The position numbers and the translations under genes are program-made. A stretch of 64,000 bases of DNA. It comes from Neckera pumila. Lineage: Eukaryota > Streptophyta > Bryopsida > Hypnales > Neckeraceae. The stretch lies in contig OZ018410.1 in the NCBI GenBank assembly GCA_963969595.1, positions 25,176,913 through 25,240,912 of the forward strand, read 5' to 3'. This document shows positions 24,184 to 36,886 of this stretch, piece by piece (position 1 is the first letter of the stretch; every line of letters starts with the position of its first letter). The notes below the pieces were generated by a model. It was not told where the DNA came from and did not search any database. It was given only the letters and a program-made list of their open reading frames with translations.

Positions 24184-27100
24184 CTAAAACTGAATTGTGA
24201 CTAATTGCAACGAAGAATCCAGCTTTCTATTGGGTAGAGAAAGCACCTCATCAAGACCCCGCTCGGTTTGCACAGACACTCTTAGAGCACCAGCTGGGCC
24301 AGCCAACATGTATGACTCCGCCTCTTCCGCGGGAACCTCTACAGGAGGCTCTTCTAGCAGGTCGGCTTTAGAGACAACATCCAGCCATGGACGTTCAGGA
24401 AATCGCGATTTGATATGCTTGTAAATCAAAAGCTGGAAAAAATGCAAGACGAGGAGAAAATAAGTAACCAAGTTTCAGAATTAATGACTGATAATATGCC
24501 GCACTAGAGGTATAGCATGTGGAAAAAGCGTTTCAACTGCAAACGACTTTTGAGAAAAGCGCGTTGATGGACAGAGATGATCACCAAAGATACTGGCAAA
24601 GATATGACCATCTACCCCCTCCTACCTTTAATTACCATAATAGAAGCACAATGAATGTAACAGTGAACATCGTATAGGTTGAATGGGAAAGGAAAGAAGA
24701 AAAAAGTACACAAGGCTTTGTACACTATTAGTGAATAAAAAGGATGCCGTCATTTTCCTAAGATGAGCCAACAATCCTGTACCTGGTCAGGGACCGTTGT
24801 ACCACATTCGCCTGTCAAATCATGGACATAAAGAACAGCCGTTGGTAGGTGTGCTAGAGCAGCTAGTGTCAACTTCTCGATGTTGTTCCTTTCCTCTGTT
24901 GACAACACTTGGGAAGCGTCAGTCATGAAAGCAAATCCGATCATTTAGGCAGACGAGCACTTCAACAATCTCTAAATATAACAACAATGATCGCATCAAA
25001 TGAGAGGCTATTGATTCCTGAAGGGCAAAGAAGGGAACAATTTCGTACCATCCGGGCGCTTCAATAAACCAGGAGTATCAGTCACCTGGGATGACAGCAC
25101 CATGTCAGCACAATACTATTTAGTGGCAGGACTTCAAAAATCATGGGTTTCATAACAAGTATCTGAAAACAACGCTCCCAACTAGATCAAGAATATCCTA
25201 TTGAGCTAAGAGTGACTAATATATTTATACCACAGACAAGTCTAATAATCAAAGAACACCTGGAGTCATGATTGAGTACTCTAGCAGTCCTTCCACAAAA
25301 CAAGGCCCAAATACTACATAGAATGATCATACATACAACGATCCAGTACCTGATAGCGAATGGAATCTACAAAAAAATGGCCCATAGATATGCCTCTCGT
25401 GGTGAATGGATAATTACAAACCTGCCAAACACTAAAACCACGCTTAAACTTGAGCTCGGTGACTTATATGAACTACGCTAGGGAGTACGAACGTCCAATA
25501 AAACTGCATCTACACTAACACAGGAAAGCAAGTCACAGTACAGGAAAAATCCGCAAGAGATCCAGCATCCCAAAAGGAGAAGCATGACAAAAGGAAAAGA
25601 AAATAGGAACAGAGAATAGAATATGAGGATTAAGACATTTACTGCAAGAGGCAGTACAAATATTTCCGAGCACGAAATCTCTTTTGATGGATAGCGAGAT
25701 GTAAACATTTAAAAAAAACAGCGTAAGTTTGTCCAAGATGTACCTCCGGTTTTCCCGAGGAAAGTATTCGCACGAGTGAGGACTTGCCGACATTGGGAGC
25801 TCCAACAAGGCACACAGTGGGTGTGCGTGGGTGCACCACTGGCATAGCTCTTAAGACCTGGCAGCGGAATTGAGACAGCTCCAACAATCATTAACGAGGA
25901 AAAAGAAGAAGTCCAATCAAAGAGGATGCGTACTCAACGTATGGTTGTGAGTCGGGTCTACAGCGAAGTACGTTTCTTATAACCTGTAAGATACACGGGT
26001 TTATGAATCAACGAAGGAGTGTATATCAAAAAATGGGTTTGGCGCCAAAGGAAGGGAGACCACCTTCGCAATCTCCTTCAATTCATCCACCGCCTTCCCA
26101 TGCTTGTTAAACAGGTCTTCCAGCTTTGTAATGCCCTGTTGCACAACAATGTGAGCTACAGGAAGTCACCCTGAATGTAAATGGGATGCCAATCTGAAGA
26201 AGGCTGCATTTTACATATCACGTACCAGAGCTTGTATTCAACAAAAGATTCTTTCAAAAACTCATACATATAACCCAAGTAAAATAGCTTTTATTGGCAT
26301 TACCTCTTCCAATCGCTCCTCAGCCTCACGCTTGCTGGTTGACTGCAAAGGAGAGCACAAAAGATGACACAGCGTTCCACAAATACTGTATCGGGAGTTC
26401 GCTATCGACCCATAGAAATCATTATTGTAAACACGAATGGATTGTCTTTCATTTCTTTATGGCTGCATTTGCTGTACCTTAGCACAAACAGAAGCACAAT
26501 TCTTCCCGTAATCGAGCAGTCTCTTGCGCAAGTGGTCAACCCGTTGTAAAGTCTGGAGCAAGGAGTCAATGATATGATTGTGAGCAATTGGACACCTAAT
26601 CTTGCAATTCAAGATTAAGTCCAGGAGATAAAAATCAACGAGTACAAAGTAGATGAAGTCATTTAAAACTCCTGAGCACATGAAACAGAAAATTCAAAAA
26701 CTATCTGCCATACTACAACATCATTTTGAACTTACCAAGTAACACCGTTTGGTTTAATAACTCCATTAAGAGATGTCTTGCATTATTATGAGTAAGACTA
26801 AACTTCAGCAAGGCCAATTACCTCTTCATAAGTGCCTGGCCCAAGCGTGAGCTCAAGAAGAGACTGTTCATAAGGATGTAGCTGCTGGCACGCTGGAAAA
26901 TTCTTAATGTATCCCTTCAAAGGAATTGTCAACTCCTACACAGAAAAAGCAGGGAGACCAATCAACTCCGATGTCCGGTCAAAAAACTGCAATTGAGTAT
27001 TTAGCGAAAAGTAAAAAGAACGACTAGTATATACCTTGGTTAGAGCATCCAACTGCTTGGCTCCCCGGTTCCGCTCCCGTTTGGCAGCGTTCTGTATTCC

Positions 27101-28798
27101 TGGTCACAAAAGCCCTCATTACACAGGGCTAAACACTAACCACCTTCATTGCTGTCACATTTCAACTACAGTAGACACGCCATTGACCGCACACCAAAAA
27201 TTTAAAATGGTTTTGCAAAATCAAAATTGTGCAAAATGATTTGAAGTATCTTCCAACTGTCGATGCTTGAGTCTTAAACCTCCCACAAAGAAAAAATGTT
27301 AAAGAATCATGAATATCTCACGAATTAGGACGCATCTAGTGATGAACGTCCAAAATTTTATTTGAAAGAAGTTCTTCCGCTTCACTAAACATCCACCGCA
27401 CATAGTTATTCTCCCTTGCTTACAGAATATAAGTTGGTCATACAAGATAATATCTCACAATTTTACAATCAATAATTACGAGGAAAGAGTCCACAAGAAG
27501 GGACCAACTTTCTTACAAAGTGAACAAAATTTCGTGCAATCGTTCCGCACGGTTGGTGTGCAATAAGGGCATGGAGAATGGGAAGCGTGCAATCAATGGC
27601 ATGTCCACCCTATCCATGAATTCAAAAGATGAAAGAAACTCAAGAAAAAGATCTTAAACAGGTTATGGAAAGATAAGCTGAAATCACATGAACGCCTTTG
27701 CTTAAACCCTAAACCCTAAATCTTGAAACCCGAAAACCTTAAACCCCGGACAGAATTGCCAGCCGAACAACAGTGAGGGGAACACCTTTAGTAGGTTTGA
27801 TCATCTTTGCACGCCGTAATGCAGTCCCGAGAATTTCACATCCTGGAGACACGACTGGAAGCTGCTGAAAAGCACCAATATCCCTCCGTCTCGCCACAAC
27901 CTATTCGAACCCCAATAAGATAGAGGACACAAACAGTTAGAGATCTGATCCCTTCTCTTATGTTGACCCCGTTACCAACAGCAACCCATCTACTTATACA
28001 CCTGGTTGGCATTAAATTAGCAAATTGGATACAAGCATGGCTTGGCTACATGGCCAATGATCTTTGAATGGAAATGGCATTGTCTAATCGCACTTATTAT
28101 GGTTTCTACTTTGAATGATTGCATAAGAAATTCATAAACGGTGATGAAAACTTGATCCAAAGAGAGTTTGGCTCCACAACTCCGTAGTGATCTCCAAAGG
28201 AAAGCATACTCCTACATATTGATTAAAATCCTTAAAGTGACGCTATTGGTATCCTCTACCATACCACGTATACCAATCACAAGCCAAAATCGAAAGCGTT
28301 CCTCAAACTTTCACTCACAAATTGACGTAACGGAATACCAACCTTGGTTTTCGTCTCAGGTTCATTACTCGATTGCGCCTGCTCGTCTGTTTCCGGCAAA
28401 TCCACAACTCTTTCCGCCACTTCATCAACATCCACGCTTAGGGTTGTGGCGACACGCAGCTGATCAAGAGAGAAGCTATGAACCCTAGCATTACTTGACG
28501 ACGCAGCTCCTCCCTCACAACCTGCAAATATCACAATTTCAAAAATCAAACTCGTAAGAAAAATTCCTCCACCAACGAATTTCACTCTACAAAATGATAC
28601 TCCAACAACGGTGTGATAACCCTAAAAGAGCTTGCATTGCGTCCTCTTACCTGATACCGAGCTCCCAAAATCTCGGGTTACCAAAGATGAGGAACGAGGC
28701 GTGTTGCACCAAGATTGGAGAGGGCGAAGTCGGGATGGAGCGCGAGATTTTACGAAGACGGAGATGTGTGGAGCGAGGTATTGCATTGCGACCTTCAT
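24184..28798 (-). CDS. NOG1-like Obg-family GTPase, probably organelle-targeted
   Basis: Thirteen exons, in plus coordinates from 3' to 5': 24184..24432, 24783..24895, 25049..25085, 25350..25421, 25744..25857, 26064..26135, 26304..26342, 26478..26552, 26822..26935, 27035..27099, 27786..27900, 28343..28521, 28651..28798. All have GT-AG borders and joining phases, giving 463 residues. The first ~50 residues are basic and rich in Ser and Arg, like a transit peptide. Conserved blocks are IGAFQQLPVV, RERNRGAKQLDALTK and LHPYEQSLLELTLG. GTP motifs are G1 GAPNVGKSS (288-296), G2 in YPFTTRG, G3 DTPG (334-337), LYVHDLTGECG, and G4 as SKAD (402-405) instead of NKxD. This matches the short Arabidopsis At1g10300-type NOG1 relatives, which also have SK-x-D. 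The likely role is ribosome large-subunit assembly, probably in plastid or mitochondrion by inference. The C-terminal tail after TERGLDEV is less certain. Confidence 0.9.
27704..27720. promoter_or_regulatory. Telo-box repeat (AAACCCTAAACCCTAAA) inside the NOG1-like gene
   Basis: Two and a half telomere-type units lie in the 686 bp intron at 27100-27785. Telo-boxes (AAACCCTAA) are known plant regulatory motifs in ribosome-biogenesis and translation genes, usually near the promoter or in the first introns. Function at this site is inferred. Confidence 0.5.
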
Positions 28799-28972
28799 GA
28801 CGACTGCGCCGAAGTTCGGGAAATGGTGCAGCCGAAGATTACAGATTGCAGACCTCTCTACAGTTGAATTGCGAGATGTGAGCTCTCATTCTGTAAATTT
28901 GCAGCTTGCAAAACGCATAATCTGGAGGAAAGTTCACGTAAGCACGGAATTGAATCACTGCGTGTTCCGATT

Positions 28973-29815
28973 CTTAGGGCTGGTCTTATACTTGGCCTGG
29001 GGTCGGATGGAAGGCCGGCCGGATTTGCCTTCAATCTGGCCCTCAATCCGGCCCCAATTCTTCCATTTGACCCCAATTAATGTAAAGCCCTTGGGCCGGA
29101 TTCTAGGGCCGGATTTCCAATTCTTCCATCCGGGCCCAACTAATGTAAAGCCCTTGGGCCGGATTCTAGGGCTGGATTTCCAATTCTTCCATCCGGGCCC
29201 AACTAATGTAAAGCCCTTGGGTTGAATTCTAGGGCTCAATTTCCAATTCATGTGTTCTTAATTTTTCCAATGCTCAATTAAAAAAATATAAAAAATATGC
29301 ATATTTTCCTTTTTCTTCCTTTCTTTCCTATTTCAAAAAGAAAAGAAAAGCTTATTTATTTATTTATTACTTTTTCTTCCTATTTATCCTATTTCAAAAA
29401 TAAATAAAAAAGTTTTTTTATTTTATTTTAACTTTTCTTTTTTATTCCTATTTTTCCTATTCTAAAAATGAAAAACTGAGGGTTTTTTCTTTTTTTGAAA
29501 CTTTTCATTTTTCTCCTTGCAACAAAATATTTTAAATATAGATTATGTATTATTTTTATTATTTGGTGTGCACAAACATTGATTATGTATTATTTGTAAT
29601 CCATGTGAGCAAATATAGATTATGTGTATTTTTAATCAATATACGCAAACATAGATTATATATTAATTGTAATTAGTGTGCTTGATTTTCTAGTTAGAAA
29701 GTGGCCTTATTGTTACATTAGTTAAAATAAAATACTAAAATCAAAATCAAAATCAATTTAGTTTACCAAACTCAATCAAATATTAAACAACATTGGTAAA
29801 CTTGCTAGGTGTTAT
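28973..29815. mobile_element. Terminal-repeat element, left member of a tandem pair
   Basis: Begins CTTAGGGCTGGTCTTATACT, followed by GGCCGG-rich sequence. Start and interior closely match the element that starts at 29816: both share the opening block and an interior stretch around TAGAAAGTGGCCTTATTG. It has no right terminus of its own before the second element begins, so it is truncated or the pair arose by duplication. No coding capacity. Confidence 0.55.
29060..29248. repeat. 63 bp tandem repeat, three copies
   Basis: Units at 29060, 29123 and 29186, each starting CTTCCAT and containing AATGTAAAGCCCTTGGG and ATTCTAGGGC. They are nearly identical and lie inside the left end of the GGCCGG-rich element. 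Confidence 0.9.
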
Positions 29816-31349
29816 CTAAGGGCTGGTTTATACTTGGTCTAGGGTCAGATGGAAGGCTAGCCGGATTTGCTTTCAATTCAGCCCTCAATCTGGCCCCAAT
29901 TCTTCCATCCGACCCTAATTAAGCCCTTCGGTCAGATTCTAGAGCCCAATTTCTAATTTACATGCTTTTGGATTTTTTCAATGCTCAATTTAAAAAAATA
30001 AAAACACACACACATGTTTTCCTATTTCTTTCTTTCTTTCCTAAGAAAAAAAGAGTTCATTTGTTTATTTCTTCCTTTTTTCCTTTTTCTTCCTAATTAT
30101 GCTATTTCAAAAATAAAAGAGATGTTCTCTTTCTCTTTTGATTTTTCATTTTTTCATTTTCTTTAAACGAATAAATGTTTGAAGATTGACCAAGGTTAAA
30201 CCAAAAAACTCTCTACTTCTTGTATCAAATTTTTAAGTAAAAAAAAATACTCCAATGACTTCAAAGTGTTGACATTGAAACTAGAGTTGCAACCCCAGAA
30301 TAAGGTAGTGTGCTCTTAAATGGAGCATTTAAGCCTACCTAACTCATCATTGACAGCAATAGATATTTCAAGCAACATGTCACCCATTCCTAGATAGAGG
30401 TCCATTTTAGAACATGGTCCGTTTTAGAGCACGCTACCTTAGTTGTCATTTGTTTTCATGAGAATTTCAAGAACTTCAAGCAATAAAGAGTTTTGGTCTT
30501 GTCACTGTATGGGTTCAAAAATAATCACATGACTAAACCAAAGAAACATAGATTATGTATACTGTATTATTTTTAATCAATCAACTTGAATGTCCAATTA
30601 GAAAGTGGCCTTATTGTTACACTTGTTAAAAATAATTAATGAAAACAGTTAAGTTACATTTGTGTAATGCTTGCAGATATAATGCTTGTTAGTAAGTTAA
30701 GCCTTTGAATAACAAGCAAAACGTTTTTTTCTATTTTTTTTACTTCTTGAAACATGGACAATTTCCATTGATTAAGGAAACAGTATAGAGAGCAAGCCAT
30801 CGGTGGAATTTTTTTTGGTTTTTTTACTTTCTAATTTAAATGCTAAACACAACAGAAAAGACCAAAATCAACATAATCAGGAGCCGAGGAACCAGTGAGA
30901 AGCAGGCCATCAAACGATAAATATTTCCGCTTGACTGAATAATTAAAACAATAATACTGTACTGCTAGATTGACGACAGAGCTCCGCAGACAGTGGGGGG
31001 AAGTTTCTTGAGGACACAGTTGTTACAAAAAAAGAAAAGAAAAGACCTTTCATTAATAGACGGTGGAGATTTGTACAATCCAACGGAGGAGCCTTATCTG
31101 GCCCCAATCCGGCCCTAGATGGGAGTTTGGGCCACCAAAAACCTTGTCCCGATTGTTCCCTTGGGGCCGGATGGTTTGGCGCCAAAACCATGCCATCTAA
31201 GGCGACACGTAGGATGAGTTGTGGTTCCGGCCAACCCCAAGTATAAAGCCCTTGGGCCGGATTTGAAGAAATTGAGTGATCCTATTGGCTCAAATTTGGA
31301 GAGTTCCGGCCAGCCTTCAATCCGGCCCCAAGTATAAACTGGCCCTTAG
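29816..31349. mobile_element. Terminal-inverted-repeat element, about 1.5 kb
   Basis: The left end CTAAGGGCTGGTTTATACTT and right end AAGTATAAACTGGCCCTTAG form an inverted repeat of about 20 bp with two or three mismatches. Subterminal GGCCGGA-type motifs occur at both sides, including a degenerate second right end near 31226-31258. No transposase is visible. No clear target duplication is seen, so the superfamily is left open. Confidence 0.6.
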
Positions 31350-31478
31350 TGAAGCTCAGGATAGAATTGGAGGAGACGGGGGCGGGAGGAGGAGGCCTTG
31401 GAGAGCAGGTATAGGGCTATGGTGTTGGGGTGTTCTTTTCTTGTTACCATGAGTTGATTTTTGTGGGTATTTCGGACG

Positions 31479-31849
31479 TACTAGGGGTAGTCACAGCAAG
31501 TTCAGAGCCGTAGTGAACAATGGAGATTCAATAGTGTAGAGCGTTTGGTGGAACCAATGAGAAGCCACGGTTTTTGAACATGCCGTGACCACCCTCTTTG
31601 TCGACCGGTGAGAACAATGAATAATGGATAATGGAGTCACTCACCGGTTGGACGGAGGTAATTGGCGGGGATCTCGGAGCCAATAAAGAGGAAGCAAAGG
31701 AATATTCTTAGCGTGCTATTGATGTTGAGGGTGAACAAACAATAGCACGCTAAGAATATTCCGGCCAAAGGAAGCCAACCCTACATCGCCACGGCATGAA
31801 TATTCATTGTTCACTGCGGCTCTAAACCTGTTGTGACTACCCCTACTAT
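31479..31849. mobile_element. Foldback MITE with 44 bp terminal inverted repeats
   Basis: The left arm starts TACTAGGGGTAGTCACAGCA and continues with AGAGCCGTAGTGAACAATG. The right arm is its reverse complement with a few mismatches and ends at 31849. A second, perfect 23 bp inverted repeat sits inside it (arms 31699-31721 and 31740-31762, 18 bp spacer). It is 371 bp and non-coding. Confidence 0.75.
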
Positions 31850-32691
31850 CACCTGTGATCACAGAAGTGGCTAAATTTTGCTCTTGATTGCTACTTAAAA
31901 TTTTCAGGGCTAAAAGTATATTGGAAAAAATCCTTGAAAAATTTAGATTTTAATAAAGACTGCAACAAACAATAGAACTTGATAGCCAATGTGCAACTTC
32001 CTCTACATTGGAATTAGCATCTATTTTGTTAGTTTCGTATTATAGTACTCCCAATAATCCCTTAAAACTTGCAAAATCCTATCTTTTCTTTTCTTTTTCA
32101 ATACTACTCACTTTTAAGCCAAAATTGATATCCTTTTGTCTTGGAGGTAGCATATTGCACTAAATCCTAATAACATAGGTAGCATGTTGCACTAAATTCT
32201 ATAAAGTAGTTTTGGGATCACTGGTGATGATGCATCCCCTCGCCAGGTTACAATTAACACATTGGCCTTCTTTTTGAAAATTGAGAGCCATTGATCTTGT
32301 AAACAAGAATCCCCTCCAACACTGTTGATCGTGAAAAAATATTATTTAAATATTATGGCTATGGATACTATGGATACTTATCAATTAGTTAATATGATAT
32401 ATAGAAGACAGATATGAATATAGAATACGATTAGGAATATGGGATATAGATACATATATGGAATATATATGTATCCTTATGGAATACGGGTATAAAATAC
32501 ATACAAAAATACCACTAGTATATCCTGTATGGATTGGTGGCCAAACTGCTAAAAAAATACAAATATTTGAGTGTAGGGAGGTACTTACCAATTAGTAATA
32601 TAAATTTACTAATTCACTTTTGGGGGGGCAAGGGTGCAATACAATAAACTATTCATTCAAATAAAATAAACAATCATCTGAAACTAATTGA

Positions 32692-32818
32692 AATTGTCCC
32701 CTGTGAGTAACTATCTACTTTCAACACAAAATTGAAACTGGCATGGTTTGTCTTTTAGGATCTTCTTTCAACACAAAATTGTCCCCTGTGAGTAACTATC
32801 TTCTTTCAACACAAAATT
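32692..32818. repeat. Direct repeat of about 41 bp, 86 bp apart
   Basis: GTCCCCTGTGAGTAACTATC followed by TTTCAACACAAAATT occurs twice, and a partial third copy of the second half lies between them at 32761. Confidence 0.8.
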
Positions 32819-35548
32819 TTAAGGATGAAGAGTTGCACTTTTGTCCTATATATAAAGATTTTCTATCATTTATCAACTAGAAAATTGTGGTGGTGTGACT
32901 TATGGGTTAATCTCGAAATGTTCAAAGTCTTTTTTTAGCTACTTGGAATTTTCTTTAAATTGAACAAAAAGTCAACACTTTTGATAAGTTTTATCAATTT
33001 TTTAAATTTGTACCTATACAAATTCAAACTAGACATGTCAGAGATCACATAGAAAAAGAAAATACAACAACATCACTTAAGGATTAAGAGATTATAATGT
33101 TTAATCATAAAGGTGTTAAAACTTTGAAAGTGATTTGAAGTCTTTCAATCCTCTTTTCACATGTCAAATCTAAAATTGAGGCCTTTCAAAAAACATGAGG
33201 TTGAAGGACATATCATGCATAATTCCAATCCATTTATAGCTTCTCAAAATATACTCTACATTTTTTTAAATGAATCTTGAATTTGATTTTTTCTCCAAGA
33301 TCTAGTGTAATTTAGGCTCATATCCAAGAGCCCTCAACCCTAGAAAATTAAGATTTGCAATGGAAATCCTTGTATAAAATCTTGAATAGAAAAATCGTGT
33401 TCATTCATTTTCAAAATTGAATTTTTGATACTAAAACTATACTTCAAAAAGAATTCTTTTGGAAAAAAACTACTAAAAATAGTAATTTGTTAAGGTTTTA
33501 TTTAACTTCAAATTTTTGTCGACACAAATTTTGGTGCCTTGAGCATTTTGTGGTTAAGCCATTTAGAATAGTTTTCATTATTAAATTGTTGTTAATGATT
33601 TTAGATCTTATTCGCAATTCGAAAAGATTTTAACCCCGTAAGGACCAAGTACAATTTTTGAACAATAGATGAATATAAACACATCCCAAGCACACAAAAA
33701 TATATTTTTTCATCCATCGATTTTTTGGAGATTCTTATGTTATTTTTTATCATTTGTGTGGTATAGTTTCTAAAGACTTTGCTTTGCAAATATTCTATAA
33801 TTCAAAGGGTACTTTAAGTTTTGGCTTCAAAAAGTAATGTTTTCAGTTTAAAAAATGACCCTTCAATAATAACAAATCAAAAATGAAATAAAAATCTTCA
33901 AAAAGTACCATGATTAGAATTTAACATTTTGAACTTAAAGGAAAAATATTCTTGTAAGAATCACAAATTATTCAATCTACAATTCATTTTAGAGTCATCA
34001 TTAAATTATTATTATTAATTGCATTTAATAATATATCTTTACAATTTTAGAAATTTGGACTATCCCCAAATCCTTATGGGATTAAAATACTTTAATTGGT
34101 GTACATCTTTTGGATATCAATGAATGAATTAGGGTTTTACATTGCAATGCATAATTGTTAATGATTTTGTTACAAAGAAGAGATATGAATTTTATTTATT
34201 TGTTTGTTTCTTCAAGAATTTCTTTTGTTGGCAACAATGAAAGACAAGACATTGCAACATACAAATAATCATATTTAAAATGAAAAAAAAAAAATTGACT
34301 TTTTTTTCCTGGTGACAATGCAACCAACCAAAGTTTTATAATTCAATACCTCTCTAGTATATATATCATCAACAAAATTATGATTTTATAAAGTTTAGCT
34401 TAGTAAATCCTCTTTTGAATTTTTGCTTGTAATAAATTTTCAATTGTATTGACTAAATTATATTTGGATGTAAGATAGTCTATCTTATTTTCGATATATA
34501 AAACATGATACTTCTAATTCAAATATATAGTCAATTTTGTAATAAAGTATTAGAATTTGCAAGTTTGGCCTATACAAAGAATAATTTTTGGTGAAAGTAC
34601 AAAATGAAGTGTGGTGTATGAAGAATATATACTTCTAAAAGCTTAGTTGAAATTTGGAAGGTTCTCATAATGAATTCTAAGCTTTGTCTCATAAGCTATA
34701 GAACATGAATTTTAGCAATAGTAAGATAAACTATTAAGATCAAGTACATAAAAATACCTTTTACAAGTTATCTTAATAGAAATACTATTGGCATCACTAT
34801 AACATTCTAAAATATGTAAAAATATAGTCCTTGAAAGATTTGTAGAACCAAAGAGACATCAATAGGTACAAAAACCACACTTTATTGAGAATATAATCTA
34901 TAGAAGATTAGAACTATAGAGACACCAATGGGTACAAAAGACAAACTTTGTTGAGAGCAACATAAGAGTCTCTTATGCACTTTCACACAAGGAGGTTAAG
35001 GGAGATAACATAAGAATCCAAACTGAATCCAAACTGAAGCTACAAGGCCCAAAGTCAACAAGTAATTAAATAATATAATAATAATAATTTCAACTAGTCC
35101 CATAAAACAACATTTGTTGATCTTTGTTAAATCGATGGAAGATCCCATTTGAAACAAACCCATGAAATTTCAGGGAACATACATCATTGCAAATTTGCAA
35201 CTATGGTATTGGCCTTATTACTAACAGCTCAATTGTTCGTAGAGTACAATTGATTGGACTTAATTAGCAAGTGGTGAAAGCCTGTCTTGACTATTGGCTA
35301 TCTGTGAATGGAAGTGGGGTTATCTACTTTTACTGAGAGGAAAGAAGGAACACCTAAAGCTGCTACTTTTGTTCTAAAGCAGAGTTCCTAGTATTAATCT
35401 GATCAAATTGTAGCATGTCGGTGAATGAAAGTGGATTGAAATGCACCAGAAAATGTGTTCCTTGGATACTACATGCAAGCCTTCGAGATACAAGTAACGC
35501 ATTCACCTCACCGATTCATCTCACCGAATCAGTGTCTCAAACTTTGCA

Positions 35549-35644
35549 CATTCAATCAATTGAGTTTGGAGTGTTTGAATTGTCTCCTACTGTAAACATT
35601 CATTCAATTGAATTTGAACTCTTTGAATTGTCCCCTAGTTTGCA
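35549..35644. repeat. 48 bp tandem duplication
   Basis: Two diverged units, each with CATTCA.TCAATTGA and TTTGAATTGTC.CCTA. They are in frame with each other in a short open frame (HSIEFELFELSP-like), but there is no support for a gene. Confidence 0.6.
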
Positions 35645-36042
35645 CCTTCACAAGTCCATGTGAACCCTCCAAGAGCACAATTAAAAGAAGACAAATGTGC
35701 ATCGTACTCTGTACGACGAAACCTGGTCTAATTTCTGGAAAGCCTGCGAAAGAGCTTTACACAAAAGCTTTGCAAATCCAAACTCAAAATCCCTACCCTC
35801 TCCTGTCACATATGCACCTTCTGCTTTGAGAATTCAGGAAATGGATAATTCTCCACTAAAATAAAAATATACACTCAATGCAAGAAACAAAGTTATGTGA
35901 AACTTACACCCTGAGCTGCCACATTCCAATTGTCCTTGAACCCTTGCTCATTTCGCCTTTTGTCAAGGAAAATGTCCATGATCAGCAGCTGAAGAATTAG
36001 GTCATGGCAACAGCAATAAAAATACCGTCCTCCTCGTCTCTT

Positions 36043-36886
36043 TCAAAACCCTCCCCTGATCCATGACTTGGCAAAATCGCCGCTCCCATTGAAGACCTGA
36101 TCGGAAAGCTCGGCGAGAATGGCATTCAAGGTCAGTAAAAGAATGGCCGACCCAAAGATAATCCCTACAACGACGCCCGTGGTGCCGAGGACTTTTTGGA
36201 ACTGCGGCCACTCCACGAGCTTCGTCTCTTCCCAAACTCCGCCCCAGAAATCTTGCGACGAAGAAGTCGAAACCTCCCCTCGGGAGACGCGCAGTTTCTT
36301 GAGCTCTTGCCCTATCTCATCTGGCGACACCTGCTGGCTCTCGCCCGGTTGAGATTCTGTTGCTGCTGCTGCCTCGGTTAGGGTGTCGTTGTCGTCTTCT
36401 GTGGCTTCTGATGGAGTGGTTCCGACGGGCAACGGTGGAGTGGAAATGTTCGGCGTTTCGACGTTCTCTCGCTTTTGTTTCTGTGTGGCCGCTCGCACTT
36501 GGAGAGACAACGGTCCGCGGGTTGGAACTACTTTACTTGTCGGGAAACTTCTTATGCTGCTCTGCAAAACAGATGCATCCGCAGTACAGAAGAGGAAATG
36601 TAAATTTACTGACAGAAAAGAATTTCCAGAAAATTCTCTTCCTCTACAATAATCCCTCATAGTCCAGAACCGTCAAATACAACCAAACCGAGCTGCACAA
36701 GACTACGACATCGTTGAAAACCTGGGAACCGTGCTTCCCGAGTCTTGACCCCCGCAAAATTTCTCCAAAACTGTAAATGAAAATTCAGGAGAATGGGCCA
36801 CATACTCTGCCATTCGCTGGAACTGCAATTAGCGAATTTCGTGTCCATGAAGTGAGAGCGCAGGATTGCGCGACCGCAGATGCCAT
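36043..36886 (-). CDS. secE: Chloroplast preprotein translocase subunit SecE
   Basis: Two exons: 36806..36886 (27 codons) and 36043..36561, joined in phase 0 across a GT-AG intron, giving 199 residues. The start MASAVAQSCALTSW is a typical plastid transit peptide opening and is preferred to the in-frame upstream ATG of exon 2's longer reading frame (36660), which would have to read through intron sequence. The transit region continues with SSIRSFPTSKVVP and RGPLSLQVRAA. An acidic, low-complexity middle follows. The C-terminal core has WGGVWEETKLVEWPQFQKVL and one membrane span (about 154-176, GVVVGIIFGSAILLLTLNAI). A single C-terminal span after a short amphipathic helix with the VEWP motif is the SecE signature. 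SecE forms the thylakoid translocon with SecY and, probably, works with the plastid SecA motor. Confidence 0.88.

Larger units (their letters stand above)
31850..36042. other. AT-rich gene-free spacer
   Basis: Mostly AT-rich sequence with short random reading frames. It includes a local direct duplication (32692-32732 and 32778-32818) and a 48 bp tandem duplication (from 35549 and from 35597). No RNA gene or protein family is recognised. Confidence 0.5.

Noticed and set aside
27517..27610. Minus-strand frame with IDCTLPILHALIAHQPCGTI as a possible exon of the NOG1-like gene
   Set aside because: The exons on either side join perfectly (PTKG-IQNAAKR) without it and match the known family, so it is intron sequence.
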